Shown: positions 8,109-14,998 of the stretch, piece by piece
Layout of the letters: every line of letters begins with the position of its first letter
Numbering within the stretch: the first letter of the stretch is position 1
Assembly (NCBI GenBank): GCA_963539845.1
Contig: CAUTML010000001.1
Coordinates: forward strand, 186,001 to 250,000
DNA from: CAMUQR01 sp963539845
Lineage (GTDB): Bacteria > Patescibacteriota > Saccharimonadia > Saccharimonadales > Saccharimonadaceae
Direction of reading: 5' to 3'
Length of the DNA: 64,000 nucleotides
Program-made: the position numbers and the translations under genes
The notes under the pieces: model-generated
What the model saw: only the letters and a program-made list of their open reading frames with translations
Told to the model about the DNA's origin: nothing
Databases searched by the model: none

Positions 8109-8510
8109 ATGTCATTACAATCAACAGATCCAATCGCAGACCTCTTGACTCGGATTCGTAACGCAGCTAAAGTTGGTAAAAATCAAATTACCGTGCCAGC
8201 CAGCAAGTTAAAACTGACCATCTTGAACGAACTGAAAAAAGCTGGCTATATCGTTGACGTCGAAGTTATCGACAACAAACCGCAGAATACTCTCATGGTT
8301 ACTATCAACGAAGCAACCGAAAACGCGCGTTTTACCGAGATTAATCGATTAAGCAAACCAGGTCGTCGTCTCTATGTTGGCGCTAACGAGATTCCAAAGG
8401 TCAAAAACGGCCGTGGTATGGTTCTTGTCAGCACTTCAAAAGGCGTGATGAACGGCTTCTCAGCCAAAAAGCAAAAGCTCGGTGGCGAATTGTTACTAGA
8501 AGTTTATTAA
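8109..8510 (+). CDS. rpsH: Ribosomal protein uS8
   Basis: uS8 organises the central domain of 16S rRNA. The 133 residues begin SLQSTDPIADLLTRIRNA and contain the C-terminal STSKGVMNGFSA. AAAGGAG precedes the ATG. The gene is followed by a terminator rather than by rplF, so the usual spc order is broken here by an insert of about 3.7 kb. The last codons of the gene recur at 10547-10564. Confidence 0.97.
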   Translation: MSLQSTDPIADLLTRIRNAAKVGKNQITVPASKLKLTILNELKKAGYIVDVEVIDNKPQNTLMVTINEATENARFTEINRLSKPGRRLYVGANEIPKVKNGRGMVLVSTSKGVMNGFSAKKQKLGGELLLEVY

Positions 8511-8512
8511 AA
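8495..8512 (+). repeat. rpsH end, first copy of an 18-base duplicate
   Basis: ACTAGAAGTTTATTAAAA covers the last codons and stop of rpsH. It matches ACTGGAAGTTTATTAAAA at 10547-10564 in 17 of 18 bases. Both copies are followed by a similar ACAAGTCTC-containing terminator. Confidence 0.6.
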
Positions 8513-8532
8513 ACTTCTTCATTGACGCAAAA

Positions 8533-8565
8533 AACAAGTCTCTAGCGGTAGGGACTTGTTTTTTT
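8533..8565 (+). terminator. Terminator after rpsH
   Basis: AACAAGTC and GGACTTGTT pair around a short loop and end in seven T. It ends the rplC-rpsH transcript. The A-rich left arm allows it to work for the convergent gene at 8573-9511 too. Confidence 0.85.
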
Positions 8566-8572
8566 AAATCTA

Positions 8573-9511
8573 CTATTGAGAAAATTTAGCCATTGCTTCT
8601 TTGATTTTCTCAAACACAGGTAAATTGCCCTGATAACTCTTAGGCGAAATCGGCGATGGGTGATAAATCGGCATAATAGTTAATCCGTCAACTGTAAATT
8701 CTTGACCAACCAAATCACCAAGTTTTTGCCGGGGCTGATTAACAAGCAGTTTGGTTGGGACCTCACCCATTGTCAATATTAAGTTAGGCTGTAATAATTG
8801 CAATTGCCGAATCAAAGTCGGTTTATATAAGTCAGCCAACGGTTTTAAATATTTACGATCAGCTGGCAAACATTTAATCGCTTCGACAAAAGTTACATCG
8901 AGCAACTCTCGATCAATCACGCTCAACAGTTTTTGCATAATGGCTCCACTTGGAATGATCTTTTGATCGATCGAATGCCATGCTAAACCACTTTTGAGCC
9001 AGCCTCGTGGTGACGGCGCTTCACCGACGATCACTATGTCGTTATTACTGCCAAACCAGATCCCATCGTTGTCAAGACTAGCAACACCCATTTGATTATA
9101 ATCTAATTTAAGTATATCTGCATGGAGTTGATCAAATTCAGATAATAAATTAGCAACTCGATTCTTCAATATTTGATAACGCCGGTTAGTGTTAGGATCG
9201 GCAAGTGGCTGTTGACATTTAACAATCCGATAGTTATTATAATCTAATTTAATCCCGCCAAATTGTTGGCCAGTAGTATCAATAATTTCGCCATCAATTA
9301 AATTGAAACAATGCCCGACGCCGCCAACCTTAATTTTGGCTAATTCTCCACCCAGATATTCCTGAACCACTAAAGATGATACGGCACACCGCCCGAGGCT
9401 TTTATTTGTTTTTGACCATTGTTCGGCACAACCAGGGTAGTAAGTTTGTTTGGACCAGCTCAACCACAATAAGTTCCTCAACTTTTGCAATCGCTGGTCG
9501 TATAATTTCAT
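8573..9511 (-). CDS. YunG-like domain fused to uracil-DNA glycosylase
   Basis: The C-terminal part (about 155-312) is a uracil-DNA glycosylase superfamily domain: VGEAPSPRGW at 162-171 corresponds to the active-site GEAPG-type motif, AIKCLPADRK follows, and IYHPSP near 290 matches the HPSP motif. Enzymes of this fold remove uracil from DNA. The N-terminal 90 residues resemble the YunG family (LSWSKQTYYPGC, GRCAVSSLVVQ, GHCFNLIDG), whose role is unknown. The gene opposes its ribosomal neighbours. A TGTTATATT box ends six bases before the ATG, so the transcript is probably leaderless. The motif GEAPSPRG differs from family 4 GEAPG-x-E, so activity is not certain. Confidence 0.75.
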   Translation of the reverse strand: MKLYDQRLQKLRNLLWLSWSKQTYYPGCAEQWSKTNKSLGRCAVSSLVVQEYLGGELAKIKVGGVGHCFNLIDGEIIDTTGQQFGGIKLDYNNYRIVKCQQPLADPNTNRRYQILKNRVANLLSEFDQLHADILKLDYNQMGVASLDNDGIWFGSNNDIVIVGEAPSPRGWLKSGLAWHSIDQKIIPSGAIMQKLLSVIDRELLDVTFVEAIKCLPADRKYLKPLADLYKPTLIRQLQLLQPNLILTMGEVPTKLLVNQPRQKLGDLVGQEFTVDGLTIMPIYHPSPISPKSYQGNLPVFEKIKEAMAKFSQ

Positions 9512-9757
9512 AATTTTAATATAACATAAAATTGACTTAGTTTAATAGATATCTCAAGCATCAATGTAACTTTATTGTTTAACAGCGGGTGATTTTTAAA
9601 AAATAAAGTAGGGGCATGTGTTTGGGTTTAGGCTATGCTAATCTTTATCCATACAGCATTGTGTGTTAAACTGATTTAGGGGGGTCGTTCAAAGACCGCA
9701 AGAGATAGATGATGCGGTTGTGAGAAATATCTATGGGTAATTTCAAAGGAGTTAACA

Positions 9758-10510
9758 ATGAATAAAAAAATACTATTCTGTAGTTTAATAGGGTTCGTAA
9801 TGATCGTAGCTGGGGTAACGTGTTTAAGTCTAAGCCACCAAGCACAAGAAAAACATACCACCCAAGCCCCACCAACTACCTCATCTCACCCAATCCAACA
9901 AAAAGATATTCACTATGACGTCCCTGTCGGTGAGTTAGATATAGCTTATGATTTTTCCAATAAGACTGTCCTAGCCAACATTTCCGACCATGTCATCTTA
10001 GCAACGGTAAAAAGCGCCAATTACACCAATTTTGAATATCGTAGCAATAAGTTTACTGATCTGATTATGACCATTGGAGAATTAGAAATCAAACACGTTT
10101 TTAAAGGTAGTTACGCGAAAGGTGATGTTATTTCTTACGAAAGACCAGGTGGATATCTTCCGGTCGCGCAGTATGAAAAAGGAGAAGTGCCTGAAAGTCT
10201 TGCTAAACGAAAGGCTTTACGTCAAAAATCCAATATCCCAGAATTAAGTCAGCAAGACAAAGAAAAGAAACTAATTCGTCGTTATTTCACAAAAGACGAC
10301 ATCGAAATTAAACCAGGAAAAACTTATTTGTTTTACGCAATCAATAGCACTAATAAACTCAAGACTTATAGATTTACAAAAAATCCCGACTCCGTGGAGA
10401 TTATAGGTTTTGAATACGGAGCTCGAGAAGCAAACGCGTCTGAATTTTCAGAAGGGATTAAATTTAAGAATAACCAAACGAAAACTTTTGAGGAATTTAA
10501 TTTCAAATAA
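9758..10510 (+). CDS. Secreted or membrane-anchored hypothetical protein
   Basis: The 250-residue protein opens with a basic MNKK and one hydrophobic segment (about 5-25), then a Thr/Pro/Gln-rich linker (TTQAPPTTSSHP), so the rest should lie outside the membrane. The outer part has beta-rich stretches (HVILATVKSANYTNF, GKTYLFYAINSTNKL) but no motif I recognise. AAAGGAG seven bases before the ATG is a clear ribosome binding site. The gene lies in the insert between rpsH and rplF. It may be a surface protein, but no function can be given. Confidence 0.6.
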   Translation: MNKKILFCSLIGFVMIVAGVTCLSLSHQAQEKHTTQAPPTTSSHPIQQKDIHYDVPVGELDIAYDFSNKTVLANISDHVILATVKSANYTNFEYRSNKFTDLIMTIGELEIKHVFKGSYAKGDVISYERPGGYLPVAQYEKGEVPESLAKRKALRQKSNIPELSQQDKEKKLIRRYFTKDDIEIKPGKTYLFYAINSTNKLKTYRFTKNPDSVEIIGFEYGAREANASEFSEGIKFKNNQTKTFEEFNFK

Positions 10511-10546
10511 AATCTAAACATTCTAAACACTCAATAGTGTACTATC

Positions 10547-10564
10547 ACTGGAAGTTTATTAAAA
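10547..10564 (+). repeat. Second copy of the rpsH end
   Basis: ACTGGAAGTTTATTAAAA matches the end of rpsH (8495-8512) in 17 of 18 bases although no rpsH reading frame leads into it here. With the following terminator it looks like a leftover of the original junction or a duplicated homology arm. Confidence 0.55.
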
Positions 10565-10579
10565 TTTCGTCCCTTATTT

Positions 10580-10612
10580 AAACAAGTCTCTGGAAACGGA
10601 GGCTTGTTTTTT
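10580..10612 (+). terminator. Terminator resembling that of rpsH
   Basis: AAACAAG...CTTGTTTTTT encloses TCTCTGGAAACGGAGG. The left arm AACAAGTCTCT is identical in sequence to that of the rpsH terminator at 8533. It ends the secreted-protein gene. Confidence 0.7.
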
Positions 10613-10685
10613 ATGGCAGTTCACGCTCATGAAAACGCAAAATTTGCCTTTCGCGATGAAATTCTCTATACTGTAATCAAGATTT

Positions 10686-11210
10686 ATGAGCCAAGCCATC
10701 GAATTAGAGTTAACTTTTTTAGCAAAACGCATACCGAGCGAAATTGAGGGCGTCACGCCGACGCGGATTGTCGATATTTATATTCCAGATACCTCTGAGC
10801 ATTCGCATCTGCGCCTGCGTCAAAAAGGTGATCGATACGAGCTAACCAAGAAAACACCCATCCAGAGTGGCGACGCTTCGGCACAGCTCGAGCAGACCAT
10901 TAGCCTGAGCCAACTAGAGTTCGAGGCCATAGCTGTCATTAGTCAGAAACGAGTTGTTAAAGATCGCTACCGCGTGATGCTAGGCAATAGAGAAGCGGAA
11001 GTCGATGTCTTCCGAGATAGGTTGCAAGGTTTGGTGGTGATTGATTTCGAATTTGCCACATCAGCCGAAAAAGCGCGTTTCGTTGCTCCAGCCGATGTGG
11101 TTTTGGCGGATATTACGCAAGAAGATTTTATCGCTGGCGGATTGTTAGCAGGCAAGAGCTATGCCGATATTGAGCCGGAATTAGCGCGATTTGATTATCA
11201 GCGATTGTGA
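10686..11210 (+). CDS. CYTH-domain protein (triphosphate tunnel enzyme family)
   Basis: The 174 residues follow the CYTH layout: an N-terminal strand IELELTFL in place of the usual ExExK, the basic strand HLRLRQKGDRYELTKK, then KDRYRVML, EAEVDVFRDRLQGL and VVIDFEFA. Enzymes of this fold bind triphosphates with metal ions in a beta tunnel (class IV adenylate cyclase, thiamine triphosphatase, inorganic triphosphatase). The substrate here is unknown. The lysine of ExExK is missing (ELELT). TTGCCT-17-TATACT at 10644-10672 gives a promoter with only a few untranslated bases. Confidence 0.75.
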   Translation: MSQAIELELTFLAKRIPSEIEGVTPTRIVDIYIPDTSEHSHLRLRQKGDRYELTKKTPIQSGDASAQLEQTISLSQLEFEAIAVISQKRVVKDRYRVMLGNREAEVDVFRDRLQGLVVIDFEFATSAEKARFVAPADVVLADITQEDFIAGGLLAGKSYADIEPELARFDYQRL

Positions 11211-11356
11211 TTTTGATAGTTTCATGGCGCTCGCACGTCAGATATTGTATGATTATCGTATGAACCGAATTGATATGTTTCTACTAAGCCAACTAGACAT
11301 GTACCAAAAAATTTCCAAAACAACTCTTAGTATCATTAATAAGCTTCCAACCTTGC

Positions 11357-11914
11357 ATGATTCCTAATTGGCACAAAAACAGGTATAGTCCCGTCAAATG
11401 GATTAATAAATACCTGACCTTATCCAAATTAGAAGTTAGAGAGCTGTATGATTCTAATCGACGCAAAACAGGAGAAATAATTCGCAAAGGAGAAGAAATT
11501 CCCACAGGACGATATTATATAACAGTAGCTGTTTGGATTGAAGATCAATTTGGTAATTTTTTGATTCAAAAGAATAAAAAATATAATTTATGGTCAACAA
11601 CTGGCGGACACCCCAAATACAAAGAAACCAGCCTCGAGGGAATACAGACAGAAGCAGAAGAAGAATTAGGTTTAAAAATTAAGAAAAAACATTTGACTTT
11701 ATTTAAAACACTTAAAACCGAAGATGATTTTATAGATCTGTATTATATCAAAATACCTCACACGCAAAAATTTTATCTGCAAAAAGACGAAGTCGATGCT
11801 ATAAAATGGGCGAACATTTCTGAAATCAAAGACTTAATTAAGCAGAAGCTGTTTCTGCCACCGCACATTGATTTTTTAAAAGAATTAATTGAATGGAAGA
11901 AAAATGGAAGATAA
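11357..11914 (+). CDS. Nudix hydrolase
   Basis: The 185-residue protein has a Nudix box near residues 78-100, GHPKYKE followed by TEAEEELGL; the usual Arg of REUxEE is replaced by Thr. The N-terminal LYDSNRRKTGE resembles the isopentenyl-diphosphate isomerase-like Nudix group (LxDxxxxxxG). Such enzymes cleave nucleoside diphosphates linked to another moiety; the substrate cannot be named. The DNA is more A+T-rich than the ribosomal genes around it. No clear ribosome binding site precedes the ATG. Confidence 0.8.
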   Translation: MIPNWHKNRYSPVKWINKYLTLSKLEVRELYDSNRRKTGEIIRKGEEIPTGRYYITVAVWIEDQFGNFLIQKNKKYNLWSTTGGHPKYKETSLEGIQTEAEEELGLKIKKKHLTLFKTLKTEDDFIDLYYIKIPHTQKFYLQKDEVDAIKWANISEIKDLIKQKLFLPPHIDFLKELIEWKKNGR

Positions 11915-12042
11915 ATACAAAAATATCATCTGAACTTAATTTAGACGAAATTGAGTTAGTCTTGGTTGAGCCAGAACTCGTGGGCAATCTAGCAGAATGC
12001 CAAGAGTTTTTATATCTTTTCATTATACCACAAAAGTCATAA
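11893..12042 (+). CDS. Small ORF overlapping the Nudix gene, 49 aa
   Basis: This frame starts with ATG inside the Nudix end (overlap 22 bases) and reads MEEKWKINTK...LVEPELVGNLAECQEF to a TAA at 12040. The composition (alternating acidic and hydrophobic residues) looks like coding sequence, and the overlap suggests coupling. It has no recognised domain and may be the remains of a longer gene cut off by the join to the rplF promoter region. Confidence 0.35.
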   Translation: MEEKWKINTKISSELNLDEIELVLVEPELVGNLAECQEFLYLFIIPQKS

Positions 12043-12102
12043 AAAAGCAATAGCAGTTTGTTTCACCCGATACTCCAGCTCCATTATTTCACCTGATTTT
12101 GC

Positions 12103-12131
12103 TTGCTTTTTCAGTAGTTTTTTGTTAAAAT
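12103..12131 (+). promoter_or_regulatory. Promoter of the rplF operon
   Basis: TTGCTT (12103-12108), 17 bases, then TAAAAT (12126-12131) preceded by TGT. It restarts transcription of the spc genes downstream of the insert. Confidence 0.7.
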
Positions 12132-12137
12132 AAGTGA

Positions 12138-12273
12138 GTTAATATTAAATTGCGAGTGAAATTGGGAGATTTTGCGCCTCGAGCTCGGAATAGTTGACCG
12201 TCATCTAGTCGTCAACCGCTCCAGCCGACAGCACGGAAGAAGACAAACATCACTCTTTAACGAAAGGAATCAC
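12138..12273 (+). promoter_or_regulatory. Untranslated leader of rplF
   Basis: About 135 bases between promoter and rplF. GTTGAC (12192-12197) and GTCAAC (12210-12215) form a hairpin around CGTCATCTAGTC. CGAAAGGA before the ATG is the ribosome binding site. The length and pairing suggest a regulatory leader; its ligand is unknown. Confidence 0.35.
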
Positions 12274-12807
12274 ATGAGTCGAATCGGAAAACTACCAATC
12301 GTAGTACCAAACGGTGTGACAATCACGGTTGACCCTGACAAGATCATCATTAAAGGGCAGAAGGGCGAATTAACTCTCGCTCATCAGAACGGCATTGATG
12401 TTAAAGTTGCCGACAACCAAGTAGTTGTTAGCCGTCAAAACGAAGACGACAAAGTTCGGGCCGCTCACGGTTTGCAACGAACTTTAATTAACAACGCTAT
12501 TCTCGGTGTGACTGAAGGTTTTGAGAAAAAACTCGAAGTCAACGGCGTCGGTTATCGCTTGAATGGCGGTGGCCAAAACCTAGAAATGCACCTTGGTTTT
12601 TCACACCCGATTAAATACACTGCACCAGCGGGTATTGATATCAAGGTGGAAAAAATGAATATCACCGTAAGTGGCATTGACAAACAGTTAGTTGGTCAAG
12701 TTGCCGCTGATATTCGGGCGTTCAAAAAACCTGAACCGTATAAAGGCAAAGGTATTAAATATGCTGATGAAACCATCATCCGCAAAGTAGGAAAGGCTGG
12801 TAAGTAA
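12274..12807 (+). CDS. rplF: Ribosomal protein uL6
   Basis: uL6 sits near the GTPase-associated centre of the 50S subunit. The chosen ATG at 12274 gives MSRIGKLPI and 177 residues, with AAAGGA just upstream; the frame stays open further upstream but that DNA is leader. The duplicated fold is visible and the C-terminal signature PEPYKGKGIKYADE is intact. Confidence 0.97.
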   Translation: MSRIGKLPIVVPNGVTITVDPDKIIIKGQKGELTLAHQNGIDVKVADNQVVVSRQNEDDKVRAAHGLQRTLINNAILGVTEGFEKKLEVNGVGYRLNGGGQNLEMHLGFSHPIKYTAPAGIDIKVEKMNITVSGIDKQLVGQVAADIRAFKKPEPYKGKGIKYADETIIRKVGKAGK

Positions 12808-12809
12808 TT

Positions 12810-13160
12810 ATGGCTGAAGTTAACAAACTTAAAAACCGCGCTTTGCGCAAAAACCGCGTCCGCGCTAAAGTCGTTGGTACCGCTGAGCGCCCACGCCTGA
12901 GTGTGTTTATCTCGAATAGTCACATCTCAGCCCAAATTATTGACGACGCTAAGCAACACACTCTAGCTAGCGCTACTACTGTTGGCGCAAAAATGGCCGG
13001 CACTAAAACCGATCTAGCTGCTCAAATCGGCACCAAATTAGCTAAAACCGCTAAAAAAGCCGGCGTTACTAAAGTTGTGTTTGATCGCAACGGTCGCAAA
13101 TATGCAGGTCGCCTACAAGCTCTAGCTGAAGCGGCCCGCAAGGAAGGATTGGAGTTTTAA
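12810..13160 (+). CDS. rplR: Ribosomal protein uL18
   Basis: uL18 binds 5S rRNA with L5. The 116 residues contain the basic N-terminus KLKNRALRKNRVRAKV, ERPRLSVFISNSHISAQIIDD and the C-terminal VVFDRNGRKYAGRLQALAEAARKEGLEF signature split by normal spacing. It starts two bases after rplF and shows normal length. Confidence 0.96.
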   Translation: MAEVNKLKNRALRKNRVRAKVVGTAERPRLSVFISNSHISAQIIDDAKQHTLASATTVGAKMAGTKTDLAAQIGTKLAKTAKKAGVTKVVFDRNGRKYAGRLQALAEAARKEGLEF

Positions 13161-13162
13161 TT

Positions 13163-13783
13163 ATGACTGACAAACAAACCCCAACAAACAAAGTTGAAGC
13201 AAAACCAGAACTAAAACGTGATCGCAAAGCTCCAGCTCGTGGTCGCCAAGCTGGTCGTCGCAACCAAAAACCAGTGCGCGAAGCTAAAAAATACGAAGAA
13301 GTGGTGATTAACATTGATCGCGTGACTCGCGTGGTCAAAGGTGGTCGTCGCTTCCGTTTCAAAGCTCTCGTGGCGGTCGGTGACGGCAAAAATCGCGTGG
13401 GTGTGGGCGTGGCTAAAGGCGCTGATGTGCAAGCCGCTGTGGCGAAAGCTACCGCTGTCGCTGAAAAAAACATGATCACTGTGCCGATCGAAAACGACAC
13501 CATCCCACACGAAGTCGAAACTAAAGTTACTGGCGCACAAGTTCTCTTGATGCCAGCCGCTCCAGGTACCGGTGTGATTGCCGGTGGTGTGGTGCGTTCG
13601 ATTATCGCTTTGACCAGCATCAAGAACTTGTTGTCAAAATCGCTCGGTTCAACCAACAAGGTTAACATTGCTTATGCTACTATCAAAGCCCTGGAAGAAC
13701 TAGTGCCAAAAGAAAAATGGCACAAAGCTCCAGTTCAAAAAGCTACCAAAGCCAAAACAACCAAGAAAGCTGAGGAGAAATAA
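13163..13783 (+). CDS. rpsE: Ribosomal protein uS5
   Basis: uS5 lies near the mRNA entry and affects decoding accuracy. The 206 residues have an extra basic N-terminal tail of about 45 residues, then the S5 core (VVKGGRRFRFKALVAVGDG, GVGVAKGADV) and the C-terminal domain with APGTGVIAGGVVR. A lysine-rich tail follows. rplO comes next with no rpmD between, the usual condition in CPR bacteria, which lack L30. Confidence 0.97.
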   Translation: MTDKQTPTNKVEAKPELKRDRKAPARGRQAGRRNQKPVREAKKYEEVVINIDRVTRVVKGGRRFRFKALVAVGDGKNRVGVGVAKGADVQAAVAKATAVAEKNMITVPIENDTIPHEVETKVTGAQVLLMPAAPGTGVIAGGVVRSIIALTSIKNLLSKSLGSTNKVNIAYATIKALEELVPKEKWHKAPVQKATKAKTTKKAEEK

Positions 13784-13785
13784 GT

Positions 13786-14256
13786 ATGAAATATAACGAA
13801 TTAAACCTCACCGCCAACAAAAACCCAAAACGCGTTGGTCGTGGTATCTCTGCCGGTCAAGGTAAAACCGCTGGTCGTGGTACCAAAGGCCAAGGTGCTC
13901 GCACCGGCCACAAAAAGCGCGCTATTTTCCAAGGCGGCTCACGCTCATTGGTCCAAGCCGTGCCAAAAGCCCGTGGTTTTAAGAGCAAGCGCCCAATGAC
14001 TCAGGTTGTTTATCTCGATAATTTGAGCCAATTCAAAGGCAAAGAAGTTGACAACTTCTTGCTAGCTGAAGAAGGCTTCATCAAGACCCCTTATCTCAAA
14101 ACCAAAGTCATTACCCGTGGTGAAATCGACGGCGCAATTACTTTGAAAGTTCAAGCGGTGTCCAAATCTAGCCTCGAGGCGATTCAAAAGGCTGGCGGTA
14201 GCTTCATCGCCACCCCAGTGCTACAACGCGCTAAACAAGACAAAGAAGCTAAATAA
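13786..14256 (+). CDS. rplO: Ribosomal protein uL15
   Basis: uL15 is a late 50S assembly protein. The 156 residues have the Gly/Lys-rich N-terminal extension (KRVGRGISAGQGKTAGRGTKG) typical of the family and the C-terminal globular part with GSFIATPVLQRAKQDK. GAGGAG before the ATG is a good ribosome binding site. A terminator follows, and secY is displaced 5 kb downstream by two ABC transporter pairs. Confidence 0.96.
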   Translation: MKYNELNLTANKNPKRVGRGISAGQGKTAGRGTKGQGARTGHKKRAIFQGGSRSLVQAVPKARGFKSKRPMTQVVYLDNLSQFKGKEVDNFLLAEEGFIKTPYLKTKVITRGEIDGAITLKVQAVSKSSLEAIQKAGGSFIATPVLQRAKQDKEAK

Positions 14257-14274
14257 TTACTTCTGAAATAACTA

Positions 14275-14310
14275 AATGCCACTCCCAAAAACCGCGGAGT
14301 GGTATTTTTT
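14275..14310 (+). terminator. Terminator after rplO
   Basis: ATGCCACTCC and GGAGTGGTAT pair around CAAAAACCGC and end in six T. It separates the ribosomal genes from the ABC transporter genes. Confidence 0.88.
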
Positions 14311-14311
14311 G

Positions 14312-14320
14312 TGTTATAAT
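14312..14320 (+). promoter_or_regulatory. Extended -10 box, leaderless promoter
   Basis: TGTTATAAT ends six bases before the ATG at 14327. The expected start of transcription falls on or next to the start codon, and no Shine-Dalgarno site is present. Confidence 0.65.
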
Positions 14321-14326
14321 AACCAT

Positions 14327-14998
14327 ATGCTTATTCAACTCAAAAATCTCAGCAAGTGTTTTGATCAAAAAGTTATTTTTGAAAACGTTAATCTTGAGAT
14401 TGAGGCTGGGCAAGTTGTCTTATTAACGGGCAATAGTGGCAGTGGCAAGTCAACGTTGCTCAACATTATCGGTGGGTTGGAGCGCCCAACAACTGGCGAA
14501 ATTTTCATCAACAATCGTGATATTTTAAAACTCAAGGGCAGGGAACGAGCTGATTTTTATCGCCGTCAAATTGGTTTTATCTTTCAGGATTTTTATTTAC
14601 ATCCACAGCTTAAAGTTAGCGAAAATATCGCTCTAGCTGGGACTTTTGCTAATTTAAAATCAGCCGAAACCAAACATAAAGTCGAGTTTATCGCCAAAAC
14701 ACTCCATATTGATTCAATTCTAAACCACAAGCTTGACCAAGTTTCTGGTGGCCAAGCCGAGCGCATCTGCATAGCTAGGGCGTTATTCATGAGTCCAAAA
14801 ATTATTTTAGCTGATGAACCAACCAATAATCTTGACCCAACCAACGCTGAAAATGTCATCAAAATCCTGCGTGCCATCGCTACTTCAATGAAAATTACTG
14901 TAATTATTTCCAGTCACAGCCAAATGGTTGCTAGCTATGCTGATCGAATCATTAACATTAGTCAAGGAGCTATTCATGAAATTTCTCAAACTCGCTAA
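14327..14998 (+). CDS. ABC transporter ATP-binding protein, MacB/LolD type
   Basis: This 223-residue ATPase powers the FtsX-like permease encoded next. Walker A is GNSGSGKS near 36-43, the Q-loop is IFQDFYLHPQL, the signature is VSGGQAE and Walker B is IILADEP. The start at 14327 (MLIQLKNLSK) follows a TGTTATAAT box by six bases; an upstream Met in frame lies inside the preceding terminator and is rejected. The 3' end overlaps the permease gene by 23 bases. MacB/LolD-type ATPases drive export or extraction of substrates at the membrane; the substrate here is unknown. Confidence 0.88.
   Translation: MLIQLKNLSKCFDQKVIFENVNLEIEAGQVVLLTGNSGSGKSTLLNIIGGLERPTTGEIFINNRDILKLKGRERADFYRRQIGFIFQDFYLHPQLKVSENIALAGTFANLKSAETKHKVEFIAKTLHIDSILNHKLDQVSGGQAERICIARALFMSPKIILADEPTNNLDPTNAENVIKILRAIATSMKITVIISSHSQMVASYADRIINISQGAIHEISQTR

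Noticed and set aside
11260..11367. Short frame MNRIDMFLLSQLDMYQKISK... of 35 codons before the Nudix gene
   Set aside because: No ribosome binding site, overlaps the Nudix start, and no sign of conservation can be judged from one sequence.
13784..13785. A short rpmD (L30) between rpsE and rplO
   Set aside because: Only two bases separate the two genes, so L30 is truly absent at its usual place.
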